Shown: positions 18,852-27,376, counted from the first letter of the stretch. The stretch: 40,089 bases of DNA from Pseudomonadota bacterium (GCA_021848325.1 JAJZUU010000023.1:1-40089); one strand, 5' to 3'. Numbers and translations are program-made. The notes: a model not told the origin generated them from the letters alone.

Positions 18852-19250
18852 ATGAAAGTGGCCTTTGCAACCCAGGACCTGCAGCGGGTGGACGCCCATT
18901 TCGGCTGGGCGAAGAACATCGCCATCTACGAGGTCTCGCCCGAGGGGCACCGGTTCGTCGAGGCGGTCCAGTTCGACGGCGACCTGGAGGAGGACGGCAA
19001 CGAGGACAAGCTGGCGCCCAAGCTGGAGGCGATCAAGGACTGCGCCATCCTGTACGTGGCCGCCATCGGCGGCTCCGGGGCGGCGCGGGTGGTGGCCCAG
19101 AAGATCCACCCGGTGAAGGTGCCCCAGCCGGAGGGCATCCCGGAGATCTTGGACAAGTTGCAGCAGGTGCTCGGGGGCACCCCTCCGCCCTGGCTGCGCA
19201 AGGCCATGCTCAAGGGGCAGGAACGAACATTCGATTTCGACGAGGTGTGA
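18852..19250 (+). CDS. nifX: NifX, FeMo-cofactor precursor carrier
   Basis: NifX binds NifB-co or the VK-cluster during cofactor synthesis. The 132 residues begin [22 protein letters not shown] and contain the dinitrogenase iron-molybdenum cofactor (NifX/NifB C-terminal) domain with [18 protein letters not shown]. The chosen ATG has an excellent ribosome site (aaggaggcacc). An in-frame ATG at 18777, inside the end of nifN and with ggaagag upstream, would add 25 residues starting MRVRRLRL; some NifX proteins have such an extension, so this start is not excluded. Confidence 0.93.
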   Translation: MKVAFATQDLQRVDAHFGWAKNIAIYEVSPEGHRFVEAVQFDGDLEEDGNEDKLAPKLEAIKDCAILYVAAIGGSGAARVVAQKIHPVKVPQPEGIPEILDKLQQVLGGTPPPWLRKAMLKGQERTFDFDEV

Positions 19251-19251
19251 C

Positions 19252-19725
19252 ATGGTTGAGACACAGGCGCTGGAAACGGCAAGCAATCCGATGGATTCGG
19301 TATTCGTGAAGGAACTGGTCAAGCAGTGGCGCGCCCAGGATTCCTACGGCGCGTGGGAGGGCAAGAGCGACGCGACGCTGCTGGAGCCGTACGTCCTGGA
19401 CAAGGAGAAGCGGCGGGAGATCCCCATCATCGGCGATCCGGACCCGGAGACCCTGTGGCGTCTGGAACTGTTCTACAACGCGGTGGGGCTGGCCATCGAG
19501 CGCGCCACCGGGATCATGGTCACGCCCATGATGAAGATGTCCCACGAGGGCTTTGGCCGCATGATCCTGAGCGCCGGGCGGCTGATCGTGGTCAACAGGC
19601 ACCTGCGGGACGTGCACCGTTTCGGCTTTCCCACCATGGCCAAGCTGGCGGAAGAGGGCGAGAAGCTGGTGGCCGCCGGGGTGGAGATGATCCAGAAATT
19701 TCCGGAGGTCGCCAACTACGGCTGA
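19252..19725 (+). CDS. NifX-associated nitrogen fixation protein (DUF269)
   Basis: A 157-residue DUF269 protein found next to nifX in most nif clusters. Recognisable stretches are [44 protein letters not shown] and [31 protein letters not shown]. Its exact role is not known; context points to cofactor assembly. The start is one base after the nifX stop, so the pair is translationally coupled. Confidence 0.9.
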   Translation: MVETQALETASNPMDSVFVKELVKQWRAQDSYGAWEGKSDATLLEPYVLDKEKRREIPIIGDPDPETLWRLELFYNAVGLAIERATGIMVTPMMKMSHEGFGRMILSAGRLIVVNRHLRDVHRFGFPTMAKLAEEGEKLVAAGVEMIQKFPEVANYG

Positions 19726-19791
19726 ACCCGGAAAGGCGCTTCACGAAAACGCACGGGCAATGAGCAAACTGTGGGGAAAAGGAAGGCGGAT

Positions 19792-19989
19792 ATGGATGAC
19801 ATGGAACAACTGAAGGCCCAGGTCAAGAAACTGAACGCCCAGGCCACGGCGCTGAAGATGGACCTGCACGACCTGGCCGAGGACCTGCCCACGGGATGGG
19901 AAAACATCCCGCAGGTGGCCGACAAGGCCTACCAGGCCTACGAGCGGCTGAGCGAGGCCCGCAAGCGGCTTGCCGTGGCTGGTGGCTAG
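19792..19989 (+). CDS. Small nif-associated coiled-coil protein (DUF683 / CCE_0567 family)
   Basis: A 65-residue, almost wholly helical protein: MEQLKAQVKKLNAQATALKM, then HDLAEDLPTGWENIPQVADKAYQAYERL. This matches the DUF683/CCE_0567 family, whose genes follow the DUF269 gene in nif operons. The two helices flank the conserved LPTGWENI turn. Function is unknown. The ATG at 19792 follows ggaaggcgg; a GTG seven codons upstream is possible. Confidence 0.85.
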   Translation: MDDMEQLKAQVKKLNAQATALKMDLHDLAEDLPTGWENIPQVADKAYQAYERLSEARKRLAVAGG

Positions 19990-20007
19990 AGAAAGGAGGA
20001 GGCGATC

Positions 20008-20313
20008 ATGGATCCGATCAGCGTAACCATGCCGGACGGGCGCACCTGGGTGCCCAAATTCGTGCAGACCATCGACCAGGGAAAGTGCATCGGCTGCGGC
20101 CGCTGCTTCAAGGTGTGCGGGCGCGGCGTGCTGCAATTGATGGCGCTCGACGAGGACGGCGAGTTCGTCGTCCTGGAAGCGGACGACGACGAGGACGAGG
20201 AATACGAAAAGAAGGTGATGACCATCGCCAACCAGATGAACTGCGTGGGTTGCGAGGCCTGCGCCAAAATCTGCCCCAAGAAGTGCTACAGCCACGCGGC
20301 GATGGCCGCCTAG
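20008..20313 (+). CDS. fdxB: FdxB, nif-specific 2[4Fe-4S] ferredoxin III
   Basis: A 101-residue ferredoxin with two cluster motifs: C27-x2-C30-x2-C33-x3-C37 ([11 protein letters not shown]) and C79-x2-C82-x2-C85-x3-C89-P ([12 protein letters not shown]). They are separated by a very acidic linker at about 54-67. The N-terminal [19 protein letters not shown] is typical of FdxB. It probably carries electrons in cofactor assembly or to NifH. A strong ribosome site (gaaaggagga) precedes it. Confidence 0.95.
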   Translation: MDPISVTMPDGRTWVPKFVQTIDQGKCIGCGRCFKVCGRGVLQLMALDEDGEFVVLEADDDEDEEYEKKVMTIANQMNCVGCEACAKICPKKCYSHAAMAA

Positions 20314-20336
20314 CCCTGCATGGAAAGGAGAACGTC

Positions 20337-20942
20337 ATGCTCGACTACCAACGCATCATGGCATACGCCGGGGACCCGTCGGACGCGCTGACCCGGGCCT
20401 TCGCCGGCGCCATCGGGCTCGCCTGCGAGGGCGGGGCCCTGCCGGCGGGGCCGATCATGGGACTCAGCCGGCAGCGCTTCGGCGCCCTGCTGGAGCGCCA
20501 CTTCCCGGGCGCCTGGCAGGCGCTGTTCGCCCAGGCGGGACGGGTCGACGACGCGGAGGATTGCGAGGGGCTGCGGGCGGAGGAGTTCGGCGACGTGCTG
20601 AACCTGCTGCTGGAGCACCGCAGGGAAGACAGCGACCAGAGTTACTGGCTGGCCTGCGCCATCGCCACCGGCTGCATGGGCAACAACCACCTGTGGCAGG
20701 ACATGGGGCTGGCCGGGCGCCAGGACCTGTCCGATCTGCTCAGACGCCACTTTCCCAGCCTGTTCGCCAAGAACTCGGCCAACATGAAATGGAAGAAATT
20801 TTTCTACAAGCAGTTGTGCGAGCGGGCGCAGGTGAACATGTGCAAGGCGCCCAGTTGCAGGGTGTGCAACGACTACGCCAACTGCTTCGGGTCGGAGGAG
20901 GCGGTCCTGGCCGTCGCGGAGCCGGAACGGCGGGTGGCGTAA
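20337..20942 (+). CDS. nifQ: NifQ, molybdenum donor for FeMo-cofactor
   Basis: NifQ is an iron-sulfur protein that supplies Mo to NifEN/NifH. The 201-residue product has the diagnostic C-terminal motif C169-x4-C174-x2-C177-x5-C183 (MCKAPSCRVCNDYANCFG), preceded by NMKWKKFFYKQLC, and the central LACAIATGCMGNNHLWQDMGL. It is the last gene of the plus-strand nif run, with aaaggag before its ATG. It ends only 16 bases from the stop of the opposing globin gene. Confidence 0.96.
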   Translation: MLDYQRIMAYAGDPSDALTRAFAGAIGLACEGGALPAGPIMGLSRQRFGALLERHFPGAWQALFAQAGRVDDAEDCEGLRAEEFGDVLNLLLEHRREDSDQSYWLACAIATGCMGNNHLWQDMGLAGRQDLSDLLRRHFPSLFAKNSANMKWKKFFYKQLCERAQVNMCKAPSCRVCNDYANCFGSEEAVLAVAEPERRVA

Positions 20943-20958
20943 ACCGGCCCGCCATCGC

Positions 20959-21372
20959 TCAGGCCGCGGCGGCGGCCGCCTGTTTCATCGCCCTGGCCAG
21001 CATCTGGTAGGCGGCGGTCCAGGCCAGCCGGGCCTCCGGGGTGAAGTGGTGCCCCAGCACCCGTTCCAGGGTCCAGATGAAGGCCGCCCCCACGGTATCG
21101 TAATCCTTGTCCTTGACGCCATAGCCGGCATGGCCGTGCCCCAGGTCTTCCACCACGGGCAGCAGGTCGCCCACCCGGTCCAGCCCGTTCACGGCAATGC
21201 CGATCATGCTCATGAACATCTTCCCCTGTTCCTTCATGTCGCCCATGAACAAGGGCTTGAGGGACGGGTCGAGTTCGAACAGGCGCTGGTAGAACAATTC
21301 GCCGGCGCTATCCGCCAGGGGGGCGAGTCGTTCATAGGTGATCTGCACGAGCAGCTTCTGCTCCGGGGACAT
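20959..21372 (-). CDS. Single-domain globin (bacterial hemoglobin / hemin-receptor type)
   Basis: A 137-residue globin of the flavohemoglobin-like class without a reductase domain. Evidence is ERLAPLADSAGELFYQRLFELDPSLKPLF for helices A-C and LGHGHAGYGVKDKDYDTVGAAFIWTLE for helices F-G, with H81 as the likely proximal heme ligand. The C-terminus ends in an Ala run. Such proteins bind O2 or NO. Lying between nifQ and the fix genes, it may buffer oxygen for nitrogenase or feed the cbb3 oxidase, as Vitreoscilla hemoglobin aids terminal oxidases; this role is inferred. A separate promoter at 21439-21466 fits. Confidence 0.9.
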   Translation of the reverse strand: MSPEQKLLVQITYERLAPLADSAGELFYQRLFELDPSLKPLFMGDMKEQGKMFMSMIGIAVNGLDRVGDLLPVVEDLGHGHAGYGVKDKDYDTVGAAFIWTLERVLGHHFTPEARLAWTAAYQMLARAMKQAAAAAA

Positions 21373-21438
21373 TTGGGTTCTCCTTATGAAGACGAGTCGG
21401 CGCGGCGCCGACCGCCGGGTAACGCGGCTGCAACGTCC

Positions 21439-21466
21439 ATGATAACCGAACTCCCGACCCGATCAA
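21439..21466 (-). promoter_or_regulatory. Sigma-70-like promoter for the globin gene
   Basis: On the minus strand TTGATC (-35) and TATCAT (-10) are separated by 16 bases. The start would be near 21432, giving a leader of about 60 bases. That leader contains a 7-bp hairpin (GTCGGCG/CGCCGAC, 21396-21412) and the ribosome site aaggag. The -35 also resembles half of an FNR site, but the other half is missing. Confidence 0.55.
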
Positions 21467-21500
21467 AGGGACCCGGTTCGGCCCGCTTGGACAGGCCGGC

Positions 21501-21524
21501 GACCGGGGCGGTAAATCCCCGGTC
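21501..21524 (-). terminator. Hairpin after the thioredoxin-like ferredoxin gene
   Basis: GACCGGGG (21501-21508) pairs perfectly with CCCCGGTC (21517-21524) around an 8-nt loop, starting 14 bases past the ferredoxin stop on the minus strand. There is no T-run, so termination would be Rho-assisted or partial. It separates the ferredoxin from the globin gene. Confidence 0.5.
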
Positions 21525-21538
21525 GAACCACTCCACGG

Positions 21539-21865
21539 TCAGCCCCATACCTCGGCCGGTACCAGCAGCCGGGCGACCGGGGCATCGCCCACCAGGTGCT
21601 GATCAAAGATGGCAGCCACGTCCTCCTTGCCGACCCTGCCGTACATTACGCCCTCCGGGTACACCAGGACGTTGGGGCCGGTGCCGCAGGGACCCAGGCA
21701 GCCGGTGTTGGTGATGGCGATCTTGTCCGTCAGGTTGCGCCGCTGCAGCTCGAACAGGAACTCCTCGAACACCGGGGCGCAGCCGCTTTGCATGCAGGAG
21801 CCGCGGGGATGGCCCGGACCGCGATTTTGGGCGCAGACGAAGACGTGTTTTTCCGGTTTTGACAT
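21539..21865 (-). CDS. Thioredoxin-like [2Fe-2S] ferredoxin (Shethna FeSI type)
   Basis: A 108-residue protein of the thioredoxin-fold [2Fe-2S] family (Azotobacter FeSI, Aquifex Fd4). The expected ligands are C11, C24, C56 and C60: HVFVCAQNRGPGHPRGSC, then NTGCLGPCGTGPNVLVYPEGVMYG. Members are common in nif clusters; their redox partner is not settled. The ATG follows gagaaagagaac. It is downstream of fixX, separated by a 28-bp inverted repeat that could uncouple it from the fix operon. Confidence 0.93.
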   Translation of the reverse strand: MSKPEKHVFVCAQNRGPGHPRGSCMQSGCAPVFEEFLFELQRRNLTDKIAITNTGCLGPCGTGPNVLVYPEGVMYGRVGKEDVAAIFDQHLVGDAPVARLLVPAEVWG

Positions 21866-21972
21866 TTGGCTGTTCTCTTTCTCAGGATTGTCGGTTGGGA
21901 CGCGAGGCCGGCCTCTGATCCCGTTGGGTGAGGTGCGCTCATTCGGTTCGAAGCGCTACGGGGATAACCCTC

Positions 21973-22079
21973 CGCGGCGGCGAGGATTCGGGCCCATGGC
22001 TAGGCGTAGGTGACGCCGTGTGGTTATTCCACACAAGGAACCTGCAACAACGCCATGGGCCCGAATCCTCACCGCCGCG
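21973..22079. repeat. 28-bp inverted repeat between fixX and the ferredoxin gene
   Basis: 21973-22000 and 22052-22079 are reverse complements at 27 of 28 positions, each ending inside in the palindromic GGGCCCATGGC/GCCATGGGCCC. The 51-base spacer contains its own hairpin (GTGTGG-ttatt-CCACAC, 22018-22034). As RNA this is a large cruciform-like structure after fixX. It may be an operon-end structure or a small transposon-derived element. The rest of 21866-22105 holds no gene. Confidence 0.85.
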
Positions 22080-22105
22080 TGTAACACTTAATGCTTAACA
22101 GGTCC

Positions 22106-22393
22106 TTAGCCGAACTTGAACAGGATGCCGTAGCCGCCGCGGGGATATTCCCACTCCACGTTGCGGAACTCGGTGCAGATGATGCGGCAGGTGCCGCATT
22201 CCAGACAGCCGTCGGTGATCAGCACGATGCGCCCGTTGCCTTCCCGGGTGTAGCAGCCGGCGGGGCAGCAGTAGGTGCATTGCTGAGTCTTGCATTCGAC
22301 CTGGCATACCTCCGGGTTGCCGATGTTGATGTGGGGGTGTTCCGCATCGACCCGATAGCGGTTTTGAAACAGCTTCTCTTCGACCTTGATCAT
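22106..22393 (-). CDS. fixX: FixX, ferredoxin-like subunit of the FixABCX complex
   Basis: FixX takes high- or low-potential electrons from FixC in the electron-bifurcating FixABCX complex. The 95-residue protein has C63-x2-C66-x2-C69-x3-C73 ([11 protein letters not shown]) and further cysteines in [15 protein letters not shown]. The C-terminal [20 protein letters not shown] is typical of FixX and electron-transfer flavoprotein oxidoreductases. Its ATG overlaps the fixC stop (ATGA). Confidence 0.96.
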   Translation of the reverse strand: MIKVEEKLFQNRYRVDAEHPHINIGNPEVCQVECKTQQCTYCCPAGCYTREGNGRIVLITDGCLECGTCRIICTEFRNVEWEYPRGGYGILFKFG

Positions 22394-23688
22394 TCGAAAG
22401 CCCTCCACATCTTGAATGCATCACCCATCAGACCGAACAGGGAGCGTTTTTTCCTGAAGTCCTGCCGCACTTCCCTTTCCTTGGTCTTCTTGTCGATCCC
22501 GTCCACCGTGAGCATGGTGTGCATGGCGCGGTTGACCAGTTCCGGGTAGGTGGTGAAGAACTGGTGGTTGCCATGCAGGATTTCCGGCATGTTCCTGTAT
22601 TTTTTCAGGTCCTTCATGACGAAGCTGTCGTCCAGGGTCTTCCGGTAGAGGGCCAGGTTGGCGGCGCTCATGGGTTTTTTCCGGGCCGCCAGCTCGATCA
22701 CCGTCTCGCCCGCGACGCGGCCGGTGGTCATGGCCAGGTTGGAGCCCTCCCGGTGCACCGCGTTGACGAACATGCCGGAGTCGCCCACGATCAGCCAGCC
22801 CTCGCCGTAGATCTGGGGCACGGCGTTGTAGCCCCCTTCCGGGATCAGATGGGCGGTGTATTCCTTCATCTCGCCGCCGGCCAGCAGGGGCTTGATGGAG
22901 GGGTGGCTCTTCATCTGCTCCAACAGGGCGTAGGGGGAGGTGCCTTGCTGCTTGAAGTCGGACAGCATGCAGCCCACGCCGATGGTCAGCGACTCCTTGT
23001 TGGTGTAGAGAAAGCCGGTGCCCACCATGCCCTGGGTGATCTTGCCCGCCATCTCGATCACCACCCCTTCGTCGCCGCCGACGTTGAAGCGCTGCTCGAT
23101 GGTCTCCTGGGGCAGAAAGTGGATTTCCTTGACCGCCAGGGCCACGTCCTTGGGGTGCAACTCGGGGTGGAAGCCCGCCTTTTTCGCCAGCAGGGAGTTC
23201 ACCCCGTCCGCCAGGATCACCACGTCGGCGTAGATGGAGCCGCCTTCCCGGTCGGTGCGCACGCCGATCACCCGGGTGCGGTCCATGATCAGGTCGGTGA
23301 CCGTGGTCTCGCAGATGATCAGCGCCCCCGCCTCCCGCACCTTCTGGGAGAACCACTTGTCGAACTGGGCGCGGATGATGGTGTAGCGGTTGTAGGGCGG
23401 CTTGTTGAACTCGTCGGAGCGGTAATTGCTGCCCACGTAGGACTCGTCGTCCAGCACCCACATCCGCTGTTCGATCAGGTGGCGCTCCAGGGGCGCGTCC
23501 TCGCGGAAATCGGGGATGATGCGCTCCAGGGCGTCGGAATACAGGATGGCCCCCTGCACGTTCTTGGAGCCCGGGTATTCGCCCCGTTCCAGTTGCAGCA
23601 CCTTGAGGCCGGCCTTGGCCATGGTGTAGGCGGCGGCATTGCCGGACGGGCCGGCCCCTACCACGATGGCGTCGAATTTTTCGTCCAT
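22390..23688 (-). CDS. fixC: FixC, flavoprotein-quinone oxidoreductase subunit
   Basis: FixC is the FAD subunit that links the FixAB flavoprotein to the quinone pool and to FixX. The 432 residues open with the dinucleotide-binding motif [19 protein letters not shown] and contain [27 protein letters not shown], the second FAD-contact region. It is an ETF-QO homologue without a C-terminal cluster; FixX provides that in trans. Coupled to fixX; 22 bases after fixB. Confidence 0.97.
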   Translation of the reverse strand: MDEKFDAIVVGAGPSGNAAAYTMAKAGLKVLQLERGEYPGSKNVQGAILYSDALERIIPDFREDAPLERHLIEQRMWVLDDESYVGSNYRSDEFNKPPYNRYTIIRAQFDKWFSQKVREAGALIICETTVTDLIMDRTRVIGVRTDREGGSIYADVVILADGVNSLLAKKAGFHPELHPKDVALAVKEIHFLPQETIEQRFNVGGDEGVVIEMAGKITQGMVGTGFLYTNKESLTIGVGCMLSDFKQQGTSPYALLEQMKSHPSIKPLLAGGEMKEYTAHLIPEGGYNAVPQIYGEGWLIVGDSGMFVNAVHREGSNLAMTTGRVAGETVIELAARKKPMSAANLALYRKTLDDSFVMKDLKKYRNMPEILHGNHQFFTTYPELVNRAMHTMLTVDGIDKKTKEREVRQDFRKKRSLFGLMGDAFKMWRAFE

Positions 23689-23710
23689 GATCGTTCTCCT
23701 TGATTGCCCG

Positions 23711-24814
23711 TCAGCCGGCCAGCTTCACCGTCGCGATCTGTTGCCGGAACGCCTCGGTCAGCGCCGGCAGGATTTGCATTGCGTTGCCCACGATGCCGTA
23801 GGTGGCGAAGTCGAAGATGGGCGCGCCGGGGTCGTTGTTGATGGCGATGATCACGTCCGAGCCTTCCATCCCCACCCGATGCTGCACCGCCCCGGAGATG
23901 CCGGCGGCGATGTACAGCTTGGGCCGCACCGTCTTGCCGGACTGGCCCACCTGACGCTCCGGTTCCACCCAGCCCGACTGCACGATCGGGCGGGAGGCGC
24001 CCACTTCCGCCCCCAGCACCTTGGCCAGGTCCCACACCAGTTGAAAATTCTCCGGCTTCTTCAGGCCGCGGCCCCCGGCCACGATGATGTCGGCGAAGGC
24101 GAGCTGCGGCTTGTCCTGCAGGTTGTCCGGGATGAATTCCAGCACCTTGGTGACGATGTCTGTCTCCACCATGCCCAGGGCGTGTTCCACGATGCGGCCG
24201 CTGCGGCCTTCGTCCCGCGCCGGCATGGACATCACCCGCGGGCGCACGGTGGCCATTTGGGGCCGGTAGTTGAGGGTGACGATGGTGCACAGCAGGCTGC
24301 CGCCGAAGGTGGGACGGGTCGCCGCCAGGCTGCGGTTCTCCATGTCGATGGCCAGTTCGGTGCAGTCCGCGGTGAGCCCGGTCTGCAGGGTGGTGGCCAC
24401 CGAGCCCGCCAGGTCGCGCCCCAGGGGGGTGGCGCCCAGCAGGAGGATCTCCGGCTGGAACGTGTTCACCAGGTCGGTCAGCCCCTTGGTGAACGGCTCG
24501 TTGCGGTAGTCCGCCAGCAGCGGGTCCTCCACCAGGTAGCACAGGTCGGCGCCGTAGCGGAAGGCCTCGGCGCAGAAGCGGCGGGTATCGCCCCCCGGCG
24601 TGCCCATCACCACCCCCGCCAGTTCCACCCCCAGTCTGTCGGCCAGCTTGCGGCCCTCGCCCAGCAATTCCCAGGAGACGGGGTGCGCCGTCCCGCGTTC
24701 GTGCTCGATAAACACCCATACCCCCTTGTAGGAGGCGAAACGCGGGTCGAGTTCGGCCTTCCTGCGCCCCGCCGGCTTGCGGGCGGGCGCGTTCTGTTGG
24801 GTTTGTTCGCTCAT
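23711..24814 (-). CDS. fixB: FixB, electron-transfer flavoprotein alpha subunit
   Basis: FixB with FixA forms an ETF that bifurcates electrons from NADH. The 367-residue protein has the ETF-alpha N-terminal domain ([32 protein letters not shown]) and the C-terminal FAD site ([39 protein letters not shown], then [19 protein letters not shown]). It has a short Lys/Arg/Pro-rich N-terminal extension (about 24 residues) before the domain. Confidence 0.97.
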   Translation of the reverse strand: MSEQTQQNAPARKPAGRRKAELDPRFASYKGVWVFIEHERGTAHPVSWELLGEGRKLADRLGVELAGVVMGTPGGDTRRFCAEAFRYGADLCYLVEDPLLADYRNEPFTKGLTDLVNTFQPEILLLGATPLGRDLAGSVATTLQTGLTADCTELAIDMENRSLAATRPTFGGSLLCTIVTLNYRPQMATVRPRVMSMPARDEGRSGRIVEHALGMVETDIVTKVLEFIPDNLQDKPQLAFADIIVAGGRGLKKPENFQLVWDLAKVLGAEVGASRPIVQSGWVEPERQVGQSGKTVRPKLYIAAGISGAVQHRVGMEGSDVIIAINNDPGAPIFDFATYGIVGNAMQILPALTEAFRQQIATVKLAG

Positions 24815-24842
24815 GATGTGGTCCTCGTGTCAGTGGGCGCCG

Positions 24843-25688
24843 CTAGCTCCGCTTGCCGATCTCCGCCTGGAGATTCGGGTGCCTGGTGAACAGTTTCGCC
24901 AGCAGCGTCACGGCGATGTCCTTCGGGTTGTTGCTTTCCGTGTCGATGATTTCCGCCTTCACCGTTTTGGGGGTCGGCGCGAACACCTTGCTCACGATGG
25001 TGGGCGAGCCTTTCAGCCCGGTCTTGCTCACGTCCTCGATGCCCGCCGCGTCCTTGTCCCACACCTTCAACGGGTAGCGGGCGGCGCGGAACATATTGGG
25101 CATGGTGGCGAAACGCATCTCGTTGGTGCCCTCCAGCATGGTGATGAGGACCGGCAGCCGGCTCTTGAGCACCTGCACCCCGCCTTCCGAGCGGCGCTGC
25201 ACCACGATTTCCCGCCGCTCCAGGTCCAGCGAGTCGACCCGGGACACGTAGGTGAGCAGCCGCATGTCGAGCCGCTTGGCGATGCCGGGCCCCACCTGGG
25301 CCGTGTCGCCGTCGATGGTCTGCTTGCCGGCGAACACCAGGTCCACCGGCATGTCCTGCTGGATCTGACGGATGGCGGAGGCCAGGGCGTAGCTGGTGGC
25401 GAGGGTATCGGAGCCGGCGAAGGCGCGGTCGGTCACCAGGATCGCCTCGTCGGCGCCGAAGGAGATCGCCTTGCGCAGGGCGGTCTCCGCCTGGGGCGGG
25501 CCCATCGACAGCACGGTGACCCTGCTGCCCGGGAACTGGTCCTTGAGGCGCAGGGCCTCCTCCAGGGAGTACAGGTCGTAGGGGTTGACGATGGCCGGCA
25601 CCCCCTGGCGCATGATGGTGTTGGTCACCGGGTGCACCCGGATCTGGGCGCTGTCCGGCACCTGCTTGATACACACGACGATATGCAT
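24843..25688 (-). CDS. fixA: FixA, electron-transfer flavoprotein beta subunit
   Basis: FixA is the ETF-beta partner of FixB and carries the bifurcating flavin in this class. The 281 residues start MHIVVCIKQVPDSAQIRVHP and include NPYDLYSLEEALRLKD, FAGKQTIDGDTAQVGPGIAKRL and the ETF-beta signature region near EGTNEMRFATMPNMFRAARYPLKVW. The ATG at 25688 follows aaggag; the longer open frame reaching 25754 runs through the end of nifW. Confidence 0.97.
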   Translation of the reverse strand: MHIVVCIKQVPDSAQIRVHPVTNTIMRQGVPAIVNPYDLYSLEEALRLKDQFPGSRVTVLSMGPPQAETALRKAISFGADEAILVTDRAFAGSDTLATSYALASAIRQIQQDMPVDLVFAGKQTIDGDTAQVGPGIAKRLDMRLLTYVSRVDSLDLERREIVVQRRSEGGVQVLKSRLPVLITMLEGTNEMRFATMPNMFRAARYPLKVWDKDAAGIEDVSKTGLKGSPTIVSKVFAPTPKTVKAEIIDTESNNPKDIAVTLLAKLFTRHPNLQAEIGKRS

Positions 25689-25698
25689 CTCGAACTCC

Positions 25699-26028
25699 TT
25701 ATCTGTGCGAGGGCAGGGTGCCGCGCAGCATTTCCAGCGGCACGCTGCGGCCATCCTGGTCCTGGAATACCTTGAACACCTTTTCCCGGGCCGGGGTGGA
25801 GGTAACGAAGTCCTGGTAGGCCCGGGTCAGCAGCTCCCTGCAAGTGGCCGTCAGGGTCTCCCGGTCCATCCGCCCGGTGTTGGGGGCGGCGCGCAGGTAT
25901 TGGTGGAAGCGCTTCAGGATGTGCAGGCGGTTCACGTTCACCACCGCCTGCTCGTAGCCGATGCCGAAGAAGTCCAGGAACTCCTCGGCCGCCGACAGCT
26001 TGCTCAAATCCGTCATCAGTTCGTTCAT
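25699..26028 (-). CDS. nifW: NifW, nitrogenase-stabilising/protective protein
   Basis: A 109-residue Nif[36 protein letters not shown] followed by [23 protein letters not shown]. NifW associates with NifDK and is linked to oxygen protection and to homocitrate/cofactor insertion in other diazotrophs. It lies 32 bases after nifV and 10 before fixA, so all are likely one operon. Confidence 0.95.
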   Translation of the reverse strand: MNELMTDLSKLSAAEEFLDFFGIGYEQAVVNVNRLHILKRFHQYLRAAPNTGRMDRETLTATCRELLTRAYQDFVTSTPAREKVFKVFQDQDGRSVPLEMLRGTLPSHR

Positions 26029-26060
26029 GCTGGTCCCCGTGCGCTGGTCTCGATTTAGGT

Positions 26061-27212
26061 TCAATGGGTGGTACGTTCCGCCCCGGCGCCCGCGGACAGG
26101 TCCAAGTAGAAGCGCTCCAGATCGGCGCTGCCGGGGGCGCGCTTGGTGACGGTGGCGTGGTCGCGGATACGCGCCAGGATGGCCCGGGCCTGCGGCTCGC
26201 TCAGGGCGATGCCGAGGCCCGCGTAGGCCCGGATCACCGATTTCGAGCCGGAGTGCTTGCCCAGCACCAGCCGGTGCTCCCGCCCCACCTCCGCCGGGTC
26301 GAACCCCTGGTAGTTGAGGCGGCTTTTCAGCAGCCCGTCCACGTGGATGCCCGCCTCGTGGGTGAATACCCCATCGCCGATGATGCTCTTGTTGATCGCC
26401 ACCGGACGGCCGGAAGCCGCCGCCACCAGGTCGGAAATCTGCGGGAAGCGGTGACTGTCGATGCCGGTCTCGCGGCCGTACAGGTGGCGCAGTCCCATCA
26501 CCACTTCCTCCAGGGCCGCGTTGCCGGCGCGCTCCCCCAGGCCGTTGACCGTGGTGTTGACGTGGCTGGCGCCGGCCTGCACCGCCGCCAGGCTGTTGGC
26601 GGTGGCCAGGCCCAGGTCGTTGTGGGCATGCATTTCCAGCTCCAGGTCCAGCGCCTGCCGCAGCCGCCGGATCTGGGCGAAGGTGGCGAACGGGTCGAGC
26701 AGCCCCAGGGTATCGGCGAAGCGCAGGCGCCGCGCCCCCGCCCGTTGCGCGGCCTCGCCCACCCGCAGCAGGAAGTCCGCGTCCGCCCGGGAGGCGTCCT
26801 CGCCCCCCACGCACACCTCCATCCCCCGGTCGAGCCCGGCCCGCACGTAGCGGTCGACGGTATCCAGCACCCACTGCCGGTCCCGCCCGAGCTTGTGGCG
26901 GATCTGCACGTCCGAAACCGGAATGGAAAGATTCACGACATGCACCCCGCAGCCCGCCGCGGCCTCCAGGTCTTCCGCGCACATGCGCCCCCACACCATC
27001 AAACGGGCCGACAGCCCGAGCCCCGCGACGGCGCGGATGACCTCCTGCTCGGCGGCGCCCATCACCGGGATGCCCACCTCCATTTCCGGTACCCCGGCCT
27101 CCGACAGGGCGCGGGCGATGGCCAGTTTTTCCTCGGCGCTGAACGCCACCCCGGCGGTCTGCTCGCCGTCCCGCAGCGTCGTGTCGTTGACGGTCACCGT
27201 CCTGTCGATCAT
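26061..27212 (-). CDS. nifV: NifV, homocitrate synthase
   Basis: NifV condenses acetyl-CoA and 2-oxoglutarate to homocitrate, the organic ligand of FeMo-co. The 383 residues contain the family motifs [16 protein letters not shown] near the N-terminus, [11 protein letters not shown], the metal-binding [26 protein letters not shown] and [18 protein letters not shown]. The ATG at 27212 follows ggagcg; the frame extends upstream across the sigma-54 promoter and so cannot start there. First gene of the minus-strand nifVW-fixABCX operon. Confidence 0.97.
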   Translation of the reverse strand: MIDRTVTVNDTTLRDGEQTAGVAFSAEEKLAIARALSEAGVPEMEVGIPVMGAAEQEVIRAVAGLGLSARLMVWGRMCAEDLEAAAGCGVHVVNLSIPVSDVQIRHKLGRDRQWVLDTVDRYVRAGLDRGMEVCVGGEDASRADADFLLRVGEAAQRAGARRLRFADTLGLLDPFATFAQIRRLRQALDLELEMHAHNDLGLATANSLAAVQAGASHVNTTVNGLGERAGNAALEEVVMGLRHLYGRETGIDSHRFPQISDLVAAASGRPVAINKSIIGDGVFTHEAGIHVDGLLKSRLNYQGFDPAEVGREHRLVLGKHSGSKSVIRAYAGLGIALSEPQARAILARIRDHATVTKRAPGSADLERFYLDLSAGAGAERTTH

Positions 27213-27252
27213 GTTTCGCTCCGTCACAAAAGGTTTGCTCCGAACATCGATT

Positions 27253-27268
27253 AGCAATTCACGTGCCA
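27253..27268 (-). promoter_or_regulatory. Sigma-54 (-24/-12) promoter of nifV-nifW-fixABCX
   Basis: On the minus strand TGGCACG-TGAA-TTGCT is a perfect match to the RpoN consensus. The start is expected near 27242, about 30 bases before the nifV ATG. With the NifA site at 27361 it makes the fix genes part of the nif regulon. Confidence 0.93.
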
Positions 27269-27360
27269 ACCGGTAGCCCGGAAGATTATTGCGCCAACTC
27301 AATGGGTTGGGCATTCTGTCCGGAAGCGGGGCGAGGCGCAAAGGCTACATTTGTCGCGAT

Positions 27361-27376
27361 TGTATGGTTTGCGACA
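27361..27376 (-). promoter_or_regulatory. NifA upstream activator sequence for nifV
   Basis: TGT-ATGGTTTGCG-ACA on the plus strand (the site is symmetric) lies about 126 bases before the predicted nifV start. It is nested in a 7-bp inverted repeat, TTGTCGC (27351-27357) and GCGACAA (27371-27377). Confidence 0.8.

Noticed and set aside
21453-21466. Possible FNR site upstream of the globin gene
   Set aside because: Only the TTGAT half is present; the second half does not match, and the distance to the -10 box is wrong for class II activation.
22018-22034. Possible NifA site in the spacer of the inverted repeat after fixX
   Set aside because: TGT and ACA are separated by 9 or 11 bases, not 10, and no -24/-12 promoter follows on either strand.
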